Positions 52,816 to 61,097 of a stretch of DNA of 64,000 bases are shown piece by piece. The notes beneath the pieces were generated by a model. That model was not told the DNA's origin and did not search any database. It was given only the letters and a program-made list of their open reading frames with translations. Source of the stretch: Dyadobacter soli. Its GTDB lineage: Bacteria > Bacteroidota > Bacteroidia > Cytophagales > Spirosomataceae. The stretch's first letter is position 1. Every line of letters starts with the position of its first letter. The position numbers and the translations under genes were made by a program. The stretch is from assembly GCF_900101885.1 (NCBI RefSeq), contig NZ_FNAN01000021.1:62001-126000 (forward strand), in the 5' to 3' direction.

Positions 52816-53627
52816 TCGATCTACCGAATGTCCGCCTGCACGTGCAGGAACTGAATCCCGGGGGTGAAGAGACGATCATCATGGTGCACGGGATGTTCAG
52901 CAACCTGGCCGTGTACTATTTCAACATTGCCCCCATGCTCGCGAAGCATTACCGCGTGGTGCTGTTCGATATGAAAGGGCACGGCATGAGCGAAAAAGTA
53001 CAAACCGGCTACGACCTTACGTCGATGACCAACGACCTCCGCGAACTAATGGACGCGCTCGGCATCGAAAAGGCGCACCTGGCAGGTTACAGCTACGGCG
53101 GACTGGTAGCATTGAAAATGGCAACCCGCTTTCCGGAGCGAGTAGACAAGCTGGCAATCATCGAAGGCCCCGACCCAAGCGAGCAGGAAACGCTCACGAT
53201 CATCGATACTTACAGCAGGGAGTTTTTGATCCATTATATTGAAAACTTCGCCGATACCACACGCCTGCTGGCAGGTAAACGGCAGTTGGAGAAGAACCAC
53301 CGGATGTACGAGTTTTTGTTCAATGAAACTTCCATCCGGTCGGATATGGAGGGAGAAAAGGAGTTTTTCAATGATCCTGCGGTAGCCGCGATCCAACATG
53401 AGACGCTGTTGATCTACGGAGAAGAATCCAACTGCGTACCTTCCGGCCGGACACTGGCTTCGAGAATCCCGAATGCAACGCTGGTGCTCGTACCGGGCGA
53501 TCACAATGTGCCTGTGCAGCAGCCGGAGGTTGTAGGAAAGGAGTTGGAAAAGTTTCTGGAATTTGCTGACAATCTCAATTTTAGATTCAATCAATCAATT
53601 TTAGATTCAATCAATCATTCCAATTAG
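52806..53627 (+). CDS. Alpha/beta hydrolase, possible chain-release thioesterase
   Basis: A 273-residue alpha/beta-hydrolase-fold enzyme without signal peptide. The nucleophile elbow is GYSYGG (Ser about 96), the oxyanion strand HGMFSN, a likely acid in LLIYGEES, and the catalytic His in PGDHNVPV. A lid region of about 70 residues lies between LAIIEGPDPS and NDPAVAA. It starts within the ACP gene (10-base overlap), so it is probably the hydrolase or thioesterase that releases or edits the chain. The last 14 codons are built from a perfect 20-bp direct repeat, an extension beyond the normal end of the fold. Confidence 0.8.
   Translation: MPVIDLPNVRLHVQELNPGGEETIIMVHGMFSNLAVYYFNIAPMLAKHYRVVLFDMKGHGMSEKVQTGYDLTSMTNDLRELMDALGIEKAHLAGYSYGGLVALKMATRFPERVDKLAIIEGPDPSEQETLTIIDTYSREFLIHYIENFADTTRLLAGKRQLEKNHRMYEFLFNETSIRSDMEGEKEFFNDPAVAAIQHETLLIYGEESNCVPSGRTLASRIPNATLVLVPGDHNVPVQQPEVVGKELEKFLEFADNLNFRFNQSILDSINHSN
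53577..53616 (+). repeat. Perfect 20-bp tandem duplication at the 3' end of the hydrolase gene
   Basis: AATTTTAGATTCAATCAATC occurs at 53577-53596 and again at 53597-53616. It shifts the frame of the second copy relative to the first (20 is not a multiple of 3) and yields the odd tail FRFNQSILDSINHSN. Confidence 0.9.
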
Positions 53628-53644
53628 CTTAATTAATCCTTAAT

Positions 53645-53718
53645 CCGTCGACTGAAGTCGACGGCAATAGATTTAGTGGGCTGGATCCTCTCCCCTAACC
53701 CCGGACTTTAGTCCGGGG
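53645..53718. repeat. Two REP-like 20-bp palindromes
   Basis: CCGTCGACTGAAGTCGACGG (53645-53664) and CCCCGGACTTTAGTCCGGGG (53699-53718) each form a 9-bp stem around two bases. They share the core GACT-NN-AGTC but differ in the outer pairs, as repeated extragenic palindromes of one family do. Confidence 0.85.
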
Positions 53719-53740
53719 ATACGATGCTAAACCCGACAGC

Positions 53741-53954
53741 CGACCCGGTACCAGACTGTCTGACGCCCGGCACCAGACTGCTTAACGCCTGATACTTATC
53801 TGTATGACGCTCGATACCGAACCGTTTAACGCCCGATACTTATCTGCATGACGCCCGGTACCAGACTGCTTAACGCCCGATACTTATCTGTATGACGCCC
53901 GACACTAAACCGCTAACACCCGATACTGAACCACTTAACGTCCGATATCAAAAC
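53741..53954. repeat. Degenerate 22-bp tandem repeat array (about ten units)
   Basis: Units follow the pattern (G)ACGCCCGATAC plus ten variable bases such as TTATCTGTAT or CAGACTGCTTA. They alternate in two types and end at the glycosyltransferase start. No spacer variation, stable frame or other open frame is present. The 44-base higher-order period is not a multiple of 3. Confidence 0.85.
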
Positions 53955-53959
53955 GCAAA

Positions 53960-55156
53960 ATGTCAAAATTCGCTTTTATAGTCCCGCCGCTCACTGGTCA
54001 CATCAACCCGACACTCAGCGTAGGCGCTGAATTGTTGGCGCTGGGGCATGAGGTGGCTTGGATCGGTCTGGATGAACAGTTGCAGGCCCAGTTACCGACC
54101 GGTGGGCAGTTACTCGTCATCCGGTACGACCAGGACGATTCTGAAAAGCAGGCGAATGCCGAGTACCTCGATGTTATCACCAAAAAGAATGTCTACGGCA
54201 TCGAAAGCATCAAATTCCTGTACGAAGAAGTGCTCGTGCCGCTCAATCGCTACATGTTCGACGGCATTGTGCGACTCCTGCAAAGCTGGCAGCCCGACGT
54301 CGTGATCAACGACCACCAGGTTTTTGCGGGAGGTATGGCCGCGCATTTGCTCGATATTCCTTACGCAACGTCCGTTACCGCGCCTGCGGCTGTGAAAATG
54401 ATGGAGGATCTGCCCAAAATTCACGAATGGGAAGTGAAGCAGATCATCGGCCTGCAACAGGAGCTCGGCATAGAAGGGGAAAAATCGCTGGCTACCTCGG
54501 AGTTGCTGACGCTCGTGTTTACTTCCCGTGAGTTTTTCGGAGAAATGGAACTACCTGATTATTACCGCTTTCCCGGGCCGGTGATCGGCAACCGCATTGC
54601 CGAAATTCCTTTTGATTGGGAAAAATTGAATGGCCAGACCTTCCCTAAAATCCTCATTTCCATTGGTACTACATTCGATCACCAGTTCAAAAAGGATTTT
54701 TTTTCGAAAGTGATCGACGCATTCGGCGGGGAGGACATATTTGTGGTAGTAGTGTCGGACGAAACATTGTTCGAAAGCTGGCCCTCCAATTTTTTGGTAC
54801 AACAACGCATTCCACAGCTCGAATTACTCCCCTATCTCGACGGCGTCGTATGCCACGCAGGCCATAATACCGTCTCCGAGGCATTATCGAACGGCTTGCC
54901 GCTGGTGGTGATCCCCATCGCTTATGACCAGTCGCACGTGGCTGGGCGCGTAGTCGCGAACGGGTGCGGGGTGAGACTCAATTTTAACCGGTTTAAAGCA
55001 CCGCACCTTCGCAATGCGGTCAACGATATATTAACTGATCCGGATTACCGGCTCGCGGCACGGCGCATTCAAGGCTCCTTTGAGCAGGCCGGCGGTACCA
55101 GAACCGCGGCGCAGTGGCTCGACCAGATAACCATTAAAGTATTTCAGAATGGCTAA
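53960..55156 (+). CDS. GT1-family (MGT-type) glycosyltransferase 1
   Basis: A 398-residue GT-B-fold transferase. The N-terminal acceptor domain starts FAFIVPPLTGHINPTLSVGAEL, and the C-terminal nucleotide-sugar domain holds the GT1 signature HAGHNTVSEALSNGLPLVVIPIAYDQ (about 300-325), preceded by VQQRIPQLELLPYLDGVVCH. No signal peptide; cytoplasmic or membrane-associated. Family members glycosylate hydrophobic aglycones such as macrolides, carotenoids and lipids with UDP- or dTDP-sugars. It opens directly after the 22-bp array and overlaps the second glycosyltransferase by 8 bases. Confidence 0.9.
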   Translation: MSKFAFIVPPLTGHINPTLSVGAELLALGHEVAWIGLDEQLQAQLPTGGQLLVIRYDQDDSEKQANAEYLDVITKKNVYGIESIKFLYEEVLVPLNRYMFDGIVRLLQSWQPDVVINDHQVFAGGMAAHLLDIPYATSVTAPAAVKMMEDLPKIHEWEVKQIIGLQQELGIEGEKSLATSELLTLVFTSREFFGEMELPDYYRFPGPVIGNRIAEIPFDWEKLNGQTFPKILISIGTTFDHQFKKDFFSKVIDAFGGEDIFVVVVSDETLFESWPSNFLVQQRIPQLELLPYLDGVVCHAGHNTVSEALSNGLPLVVIPIAYDQSHVAGRVVANGCGVRLNFNRFKAPHLRNAVNDILTDPDYRLAARRIQGSFEQAGGTRTAAQWLDQITIKVFQNG

Positions 55157-56351
55157 ATTTCTATTTGTAGTACCTCCATTTTTCGGGCATATCAGCCCTA
55201 CCCTCAGCGTCGGGGCAAGCCTTATCGCCAACGGCCACGAAGTCGCGTGGACGGGCCTGATCCCTCTTGCCGACAAGCACATACCCGAAGGCGGACGCTA
55301 TATTCTTCCCGAAAAGGAGCTCGCGCCGCACCAGGAAGAGATCGCACGCATCCTGAAACGCCAGGACGACGGCCCTTCCCTTTCCGGCCCGGAAGTAATG
55401 AAACTGGCATTGGAAGAAACCTACATTCCCTTTGCGCGGATCATGGTGCCCGGCGTTTCGCGCGTGGCCGACGACTTTCAGCCGGATGTGATCGTGAACG
55501 ACTGCATTACCTTCGCAGGCGCATTGGTGGCGCACCTCAAAGGCATCCCTTGCGTGACCACCACGCCCGTGCCGCCGGATGTGATGGGCGATACCGCCAA
55601 TTCGGCACCGAAAATTTTCGAATGGCAGCAGAACCTGATCAAAGGACTGCAACGCGAGCTCGGCATTTATACCGACGAGTTCATGATCCATTCGCACCAG
55701 ATGAACATCGTATTCACTTCCAAGGAATTTGCCGGGTTTCCCGAGCCGGAGCCGCATATGAAATTTGTGGGCCCGGTGAAAGGCCGCCCGAACGATACGC
55801 CATTCGATTGGGAAAGGCTCGAAAAAGCGACAACACCCAAAGTATTCGTGTCGCTCGGTACATTGCTGGTGGACATCCGTAGGGAGTTTTTCCTGAAACT
55901 CATCGAAGCATTCGGCAACGAACCGATTACGATCGTGGCTGCTACCGACCCGTCGGTGATCGACGAATGGCCGGAGAACTTTATAGTGCAAGGATTTGTG
56001 CCTCAGGCAGATATTATCCCAAAAATGGATGCGGTGATCTGCCACGGCGGGTTCAATACCGTGAACGACTCGTTCATGAACGGCCTGCCGATGCTCATTA
56101 CCCCTATTGCCTACGACCATTTCCACACCGCCGCGCTGATCGAAAATGCCGGCTGCGGAATTAAGGTCAGGTACAAACGCATGCGTGTGGCCGATGTGCA
56201 GAACGCCATGCGGGAGCTGCTCGAAAATCCGAAGTACCGCATTGCAGCGCAGCACATCCGCGATACATTCAATGCCGCGGGTGGCAATGCGAAAGCGGTT
56301 GCGCTACTGGAAGATTTCGCCGTCACGAACCGTGTAACCGAAAACGCCTGA
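55149..56351 (+). CDS. GT1-family (MGT-type) glycosyltransferase 2
   Basis: A 400-residue paralogue of the preceding gene, starting FLFVVPPFFGHISPTLSVGASL and carrying CHGGFNTVNDSFMNGLPMLITPIAYDH. Together with the first one it suggests either addition of two sugars or two acceptor positions. The pair diverged well before this cluster, since the sequences differ throughout. The 8-base overlap with gene 1 implies translational coupling, and the first acyltransferase follows after 3 bases. Confidence 0.9.
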   Translation: MAKFLFVVPPFFGHISPTLSVGASLIANGHEVAWTGLIPLADKHIPEGGRYILPEKELAPHQEEIARILKRQDDGPSLSGPEVMKLALEETYIPFARIMVPGVSRVADDFQPDVIVNDCITFAGALVAHLKGIPCVTTTPVPPDVMGDTANSAPKIFEWQQNLIKGLQRELGIYTDEFMIHSHQMNIVFTSKEFAGFPEPEPHMKFVGPVKGRPNDTPFDWERLEKATTPKVFVSLGTLLVDIRREFFLKLIEAFGNEPITIVAATDPSVIDEWPENFIVQGFVPQADIIPKMDAVICHGGFNTVNDSFMNGLPMLITPIAYDHFHTAALIENAGCGIKVRYKRMRVADVQNAMRELLENPKYRIAAQHIRDTFNAAGGNAKAVALLEDFAVTNRVTENA

Positions 56352-56354
56352 CCG

Positions 56355-57650
56355 ATGAAACGGAACCTGCTTTTCCTCGAAAGAGTGCTTTTTGGCGACG
56401 GTAGCGAGCCGTTTCATGGTGTTTATGCATTGAAAATCAACGGCAACATTGATTACCTGAAATTCACGGCAACCCTTACCCGCTTGCAGGAAAAGTACGC
56501 CATGTTACGTACAGCAATCGGCATCGACGCCAACGGAAGGCCGTACTTTCATACGCCGCCGTCCGCCCCGCAAATTCCGCTCAGAATTGTTGACAGGAAT
56601 AGCGACGAAGACTGGAACCGCGAGACATTGCATGAGCTCGGCACTTCTTTCGACATTAAAAACGGGCCGCTGCTGCGCATTACCTGGCTCCGCTCGGCCG
56701 AAGTTTCGGACATTATCATGGCCTTCCACCATTGCATGTGCGACGGCGGGTCGGGTGTGGCACTGCTTACCGATTTACTGGCATTGCTCGATGACCCGCA
56801 AGCCGTAATCGGCAAAGCACCGGCATTTCAAAGCATACGCGATCTGGTACCGGCGGAAATATTGGAAAGTGGCCGAAACCGGTTCAAAGCCAAACTTTCG
56901 GCGGCATTAGTCCACGCAGGGTTGTCGCTGGGCTCGTTGTTTATTTCAACAAAAAAACGACCAGGCGCACGTTCCGGCGATTATCTCATTAACTGGAAAC
57001 TCGGTGAGGAACAGTCGAAAGCGTTGTTTGCCCATTGCAAAAAAGAGGAAGTAACTGTCAATACGGCCATCGGGCTGGCGTTGCTGGAAGCATTCAAAGC
57101 CGTGAATGGCGCGGGAGCGCACGGTAAAGCTACCTGCCCGGTGGATATCCGTCGGTATATGCCTGAGGTGAAGCGCGACATGCTGTTTTCGTATGGGCTA
57201 GCATTGAATATCAGTCTCGAAAAATTAGTCGGAGTGCATTTTTGGGAAAAGGCAAAAACACTGCAAACGTATGTTTCCAAGCAAATGGCGAAACTGAATC
57301 CCTATGAATTCAGCATGATCATGGAGGCTTCGCATCGCTCTGTGCACAAGCTGCGCCGTTTCCTGACCTATGCCAAAGTGGGCAACGATTTCATGTTCTC
57401 CAATATGGGCAAACTCGACATTCCTGCCCGGTACCGGAACTTCACCGTCGATACGATTTACAGCCCGACTGTAATAGGCCCGTTTGCAAACCCCAACACC
57501 ATCATTACTACTACTTTCAATGGTCAGATGGATTTCTCATTTGTTTCAAACCTGGATTTTATGCCGCAAAATACGGCTATGAAAATCCGGGAAAAGGCCA
57601 TGGAAATCCTGTTCGAAACAGTAGCCATCCCCGATCCTGTGCGTGTATGA
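56355..57650 (+). CDS. Condensation/PapA-like acyltransferase 1
   Basis: A 431-residue member of the CoA-dependent acyltransferase superfamily (NRPS C-domain, PapA, wax-ester synthase fold). The HHxxxDG active motif is FHHCMCDGGSGV (about residue 130). The second half has ITWLRSAEV, VDIRRYMPEV, the SNMGKLDIP segment and NTIITTTFNGQMDFSF, which takes the place of the DFGWG-type structural loop. The conserved second His acts as general base in ester or amide formation. In mycobacterial sulfolipid and trehalose-polyketide pathways, homologous PapA proteins acylate sugars; by analogy this would acylate the glycoside (inference). The ATGA stop/start couples it to the next gene. Confidence 0.8.
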   Translation: MKRNLLFLERVLFGDGSEPFHGVYALKINGNIDYLKFTATLTRLQEKYAMLRTAIGIDANGRPYFHTPPSAPQIPLRIVDRNSDEDWNRETLHELGTSFDIKNGPLLRITWLRSAEVSDIIMAFHHCMCDGGSGVALLTDLLALLDDPQAVIGKAPAFQSIRDLVPAEILESGRNRFKAKLSAALVHAGLSLGSLFISTKKRPGARSGDYLINWKLGEEQSKALFAHCKKEEVTVNTAIGLALLEAFKAVNGAGAHGKATCPVDIRRYMPEVKRDMLFSYGLALNISLEKLVGVHFWEKAKTLQTYVSKQMAKLNPYEFSMIMEASHRSVHKLRRFLTYAKVGNDFMFSNMGKLDIPARYRNFTVDTIYSPTVIGPFANPNTIITTTFNGQMDFSFVSNLDFMPQNTAMKIREKAMEILFETVAIPDPVRV

Positions 57651-58927
57651 AAAGAAGGGCAGGTTTTCTGGAAGCATCCATGTACGCGGGCGCGGATACG
57701 CCTGTGAATGTGGTATTTCCTGTAAAAATTGTGGGAAATCCTGATGAATCTGTATTGCTAAATGCATTGCAGAAAATTCAGCAAAAACACCCTTTCCTGA
57801 ACGTAACCATGGAAACCGACGCGGACGGCATTCCCTGGTACGTGACCTCCGATTCTATTTTGCCTATTCCGCTAAGGATTACAGAAAGGCTTTCCGAAGA
57901 AACCTGGGTAGCGGAGGCGGATACGGAATGGGGCACCCCATTTAACCAAACGAATGTACCCCTGGCGCGGGTTACCTGGGTACGATCTAACGAGGTTTCG
58001 GAACTATTGGTGGTTTGCCACCATTGCATCGGCGACGCAACTTCCAGCATAACCCTCATGCGCGAACTACTCGAATGCCTGGGTGATCCGAAAACCGAGT
58101 TGCAACCCTACCCGGCCTATTCACCCGAAAGGCTGGTCCCGGCGGCTGTCAGGAAAAACGTCGTCAACAGGTTGGCAGCCAAGGCAATCGCCGGCATTAC
58201 GAAGCTATTCCTTCTGGTAGTTGCTGGTAAAAAAGAAGTGATTAAAGACCGCTTTTATACCATCCGCTGGAAACTGAGTGAAGAGGAAACGGCGACATTG
58301 CTATCCGTTTGCAAGGAAAAGGCTATCTACCTCAATGGTGCGCTGATCCTCGCGTTCATGCGTGCATTCGAGCGTGCGGGCAATGTGCGTACGGGCGGAA
58401 AAATGTTCGCTTCCGTAGATATGCGCAGGTTTTTACCCGAAATACAAAAAGACCACATGTTCCCGTTCCCGTCTATGGTTGGCCTCGACACGCCGGGAAA
58501 GAATGGAAGTTTCCACACGCAGGCCAATGCATTAAAGGAACGTTTGCACAAGCAAATCGACCGTACCGACGCGCCGCGGCTGCTGCTTTTCAGCGAGTAC
58601 CTCGTGCCACTTTACCCGCGAAGCCTCAAATATGCCAAAGCAGGGAAAGGTGCGCATGATTACGCATTCGCCAACCTCGGCCGTATTCCGCTGAACGAAA
58701 GTTACGGTTCGCTCACGGTTGCCGAAGTACACAGTCCGTTGTCCAGATTTCCGATGGGCAATCCGTCGAAAGTGTCGGTATCGACGTTCGGCGGTTGCAT
58801 GGATTTCGCATTTCACTCCGAAGAACAATATATTGCCCGCCAGGATGCCGAGCTGATCATCGGCACGGCGATGCAACTTCTTAGAAAACATTTATTGGAG
58901 ACCAAACCCGTTACCATCCAGGATTGA
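57647..58927 (+). CDS. Condensation/PapA-like acyltransferase 2
   Basis: A 426-residue paralogue with the active motif CHHCIGDATSSI (HHxxxD kept, Gly replaced by Ala), VDMRRFLPEI, FANLGRIPLN and VSVSTFGGCMDFAFHSE in the same order as copy 1. Sequence divergence from copies 1 and 3 is high, so each likely handles a different acyl donor or position. It overlaps copy 1 by four bases (ATGA) and ends one base before copy 3. Confidence 0.8.
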   Translation: MKRRAGFLEASMYAGADTPVNVVFPVKIVGNPDESVLLNALQKIQQKHPFLNVTMETDADGIPWYVTSDSILPIPLRITERLSEETWVAEADTEWGTPFNQTNVPLARVTWVRSNEVSELLVVCHHCIGDATSSITLMRELLECLGDPKTELQPYPAYSPERLVPAAVRKNVVNRLAAKAIAGITKLFLLVVAGKKEVIKDRFYTIRWKLSEEETATLLSVCKEKAIYLNGALILAFMRAFERAGNVRTGGKMFASVDMRRFLPEIQKDHMFPFPSMVGLDTPGKNGSFHTQANALKERLHKQIDRTDAPRLLLFSEYLVPLYPRSLKYAKAGKGAHDYAFANLGRIPLNESYGSLTVAEVHSPLSRFPMGNPSKVSVSTFGGCMDFAFHSEEQYIARQDAELIIGTAMQLLRKHLLETKPVTIQD

Positions 58928-58928
58928 A

Positions 58929-60212
58929 ATGAACAGACAAATGATTGTCGGAGAGCGCATTATGTACGCCGACGGGCTCGCACCGGTTAATTGCGTTTTT
59001 ACAGCAACTTTGGAAGGACAATTGTCCGAGCAACGACTACAAGATGCGCTCGTAAAAATTCAAAACCGGCATCCCTTGCTTCGCACTAATGTGGCGCGAA
59101 ATGCGGCAAATGTCCCTTCATTTGTGACAAATCCTGCGATCGCACCCATTCCGATCGACATGATCGAACGGACATCCGACATTCAATGGGAAGAAATAAG
59201 TCTTTTGGAATGGCCGCGACAGTTCGATCTGATGAAAGAACCCGCAGCCCGGCTCGTATGGCTAAGATCCGAAAAGGTCTCCGATCTGCTACTTGTGTGC
59301 CCGCATTGCGTCTGCGACGGTTCCGGCTTCGTTACACTCATGCGCGAGCTGCTCCTCCTGCTCGACAACCCTGAAATGGAACTGGAACCGTACGAGGGCT
59401 TTCAATCGGTTGATTCGCTGGTACCATCTTCCATCCGGGACAGCCGGATGATCCATTGGAAGGGAAAGTTATTTTCCGGGCTGGCAAAGGGTCTTTTCAC
59501 CATTCTGAACCCGAAACCGGCCCCACGCGAAGGAAACTACTATCTGCTCACACATACCCTCGACAAGGAAACCACCAACGCGCTGGTCAGGAAATGCAAA
59601 GCTGAAAAAACGACCGTTCAGGCGGCATTATGTACTGCGTCACTCATTGCGCACCAATCGGTGAGAGGGAAAGAGTCGAAAAACAAGGTGATCAGCCCTG
59701 TGGACATCCGGCGTTATCTGCCGGCCATTGGCCGTGATCATCTGTTTGCATTCGCGCCTATCGTGGAGCTTTCGCTCAGCCAAAAGGGCGTTCCAAACGA
59801 CTTCTGGCAGGAAGTACGAACGATGAAACAGGCCCTCGTCGAAAAAGCCGAAAACGTGAATGCAGCCGAAATGATGTTCATTACCGAGTACTTCCACAGC
59901 TCCACCGGCGCATTGCTCCGGCATATGCGCTCCACCAAAGGCAGCCACGATATCACCATTTCCAACATGGGCGTGCTGGACATTCCCGTGAGTTACAACA
60001 ACTTCCATGTCCGCGCCATACACAGCCCCTCCGTGGGATTCCCCTGGCGAAACCCCAACACTTTGGTAGTAAGTACCTTCGCAGGAAGAATGGATTTGAC
60101 CTTCTGCTCTCACGAAAGCTTCCTGCCCATGATCGATGCGGAGAAGATATGCAGGGAAGCGATGTGGGTTTTGTTGGAAGGGAATTATGCCGCGGCTCTA
60201 CATCAGGAATGA
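58929..60212 (+). CDS. Condensation/PapA-like acyltransferase 3
   Basis: A 427-residue third paralogue. Here the motif is CPHCVCDGSGFV: the first His of HHxxxDG is Pro, while the catalytic second His and the Asp remain. VDIRRYLPAI, SNMGVLDIPVSYN and NTLVVSTFAGRMDLTF complete the fold. Activity is likely but may be changed. It ends the plus-strand cluster. The next transcript starts from its own promoter at 60222. Confidence 0.8.
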   Translation: MNRQMIVGERIMYADGLAPVNCVFTATLEGQLSEQRLQDALVKIQNRHPLLRTNVARNAANVPSFVTNPAIAPIPIDMIERTSDIQWEEISLLEWPRQFDLMKEPAARLVWLRSEKVSDLLLVCPHCVCDGSGFVTLMRELLLLLDNPEMELEPYEGFQSVDSLVPSSIRDSRMIHWKGKLFSGLAKGLFTILNPKPAPREGNYYLLTHTLDKETTNALVRKCKAEKTTVQAALCTASLIAHQSVRGKESKNKVISPVDIRRYLPAIGRDHLFAFAPIVELSLSQKGVPNDFWQEVRTMKQALVEKAENVNAAEMMFITEYFHSSTGALLRHMRSTKGSHDITISNMGVLDIPVSYNNFHVRAIHSPSVGFPWRNPNTLVVSTFAGRMDLTFCSHESFLPMIDAEKICREAMWVLLEGNYAAALHQE

Positions 60213-60221
60213 CCGGCGTCT

Positions 60222-60251
60222 TTTCATTACAGGGACTAATTTGTAATTTTG
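60222..60251 (+). promoter_or_regulatory. Promoter of the small ORF/GNAT pair
   Basis: TTTC (60222-60225), 18 bases, TAATTTTG (60244-60251), an exact TAnnTTTG. Transcripts would have a leader of about 80 bases before ATG 60340. It shows that the pair is not simply read through from the acyltransferase operon. Confidence 0.5.
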
Positions 60252-60339
60252 TAAAAACTCACGTTCCAATGCGGTTCTGATCAAACATTCGCTCAGATAA
60301 CCGCTCGCTGAAATTTATTCATTCAAAAAACTACACAAA

Positions 60340-60507
60340 ATGAAATATTCAGGCGATACCGTTTCAAAACCGGTTGTAGGACGTGAGGCGGAACTACTTT
60401 CAGAAGCTATTAAAACAGGCGGCTATGTGGCCAATGAACAGGCCTGGGTCACCATTCGCAGGATCACCGAACAGATCAAAAAAGAAAAATCAAACACGCA
60501 GAAGTGA
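60340..60507 (+). CDS. 55-residue protein coupled to a GNAT gene, possible antitoxin
   Basis: A small frame MKYSGDTVSKPVVGREAELL and onward, ending EKSNTQK. It looks helical and charged (SEAIKTGGYVANEQAWVTIRRITEQIKKEK). Its TGA shares bases with the ATG of the GNAT gene (TGATG). Small helical protein plus coupled acetyltransferase is the layout of GNAT toxin-antitoxin modules, but the sequence does not resemble the usual ribbon-helix-helix (DUF1778) antitoxin. So the role is open. Confidence 0.5.
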   Translation: MKYSGDTVSKPVVGREAELLSEAIKTGGYVANEQAWVTIRRITEQIKKEKSNTQK

Positions 60508-61097
60508 TGCCCTATCCCAAATTCTCCGGGATAGATTTTTCAAAGCACGCTGTCATCGAATACGATCCAGACCAATTGGATATTGGCGCTGGTTTTCGAT
60601 GCGGTCGTGGTGAATTCGTATCCTACATTAAAGGTCAAAAAATACGCAATGAGCTGAGAAGCTACATCAGCAAATGCTGGCTAGTCAATTGTGAAGAAGG
60701 ACTGGCGGCCTACATCACTTTACTTGCCGATAAGCTGGCTATGGGAACGCCGATCCTCGTCGACGAAGATGTTCGCTATACTACATTTCCGGCGGTCAAA
60801 ATCGGGTGGTTGGCAGCCGATCCCAGAGCCAAGGGGTCAGGACGAAGGCTAATGGATTGGGCAATGCGGTATGCCGTGCTTGAACTCGTTCCTAAACTGG
60901 GAGTCAGGTTTATAACCGTAGATGCCTTGTACGATGCAGAATCGCCCGAAAAGCTTTACGATGCCTCAGGTTTTTACGAAAAATTGGGGTTCCGCTTCGC
61001 TAATGCCGATGAAACGCTCCCTCCGGCTGACGGTTTCAGATCCATGTATTTCGACTTGATGCCACTCATTCAACAAGTCAAAACATTATCTAACTAG
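60507..61097 (+). CDS. GNAT-family N-acetyltransferase
   Basis: A 196-residue protein starting at ATG 60507. The acetyl-CoA-binding motif A is VKIGWLAADPRAKGSGRRLMDWAMRYAV (variant of the usual Q/RxxGxG/A). The C-terminal YDASGFYEKLGFRFAN is the standard GNAT end. The N-terminal part (FSKHAVIEYDPDQLD, FVSYIKGQKIRNEL) is larger than in minimal toxins. Substrate unknown: antibiotic, protein or aminoacyl-tRNA are possible. It overlaps the convergent ABC transporter gene by 8 bases. Confidence 0.8.
   Translation: MPYPKFSGIDFSKHAVIEYDPDQLDIGAGFRCGRGEFVSYIKGQKIRNELRSYISKCWLVNCEEGLAAYITLLADKLAMGTPILVDEDVRYTTFPAVKIGWLAADPRAKGSGRRLMDWAMRYAVLELVPKLGVRFITVDALYDAESPEKLYDASGFYEKLGFRFANADETLPPADGFRSMYFDLMPLIQQVKTLSN

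Noticed and set aside
53741..53954. CRISPR array
   Set aside because: Units of 22 bp are directly joined without unique spacers, and no cas gene is nearby.
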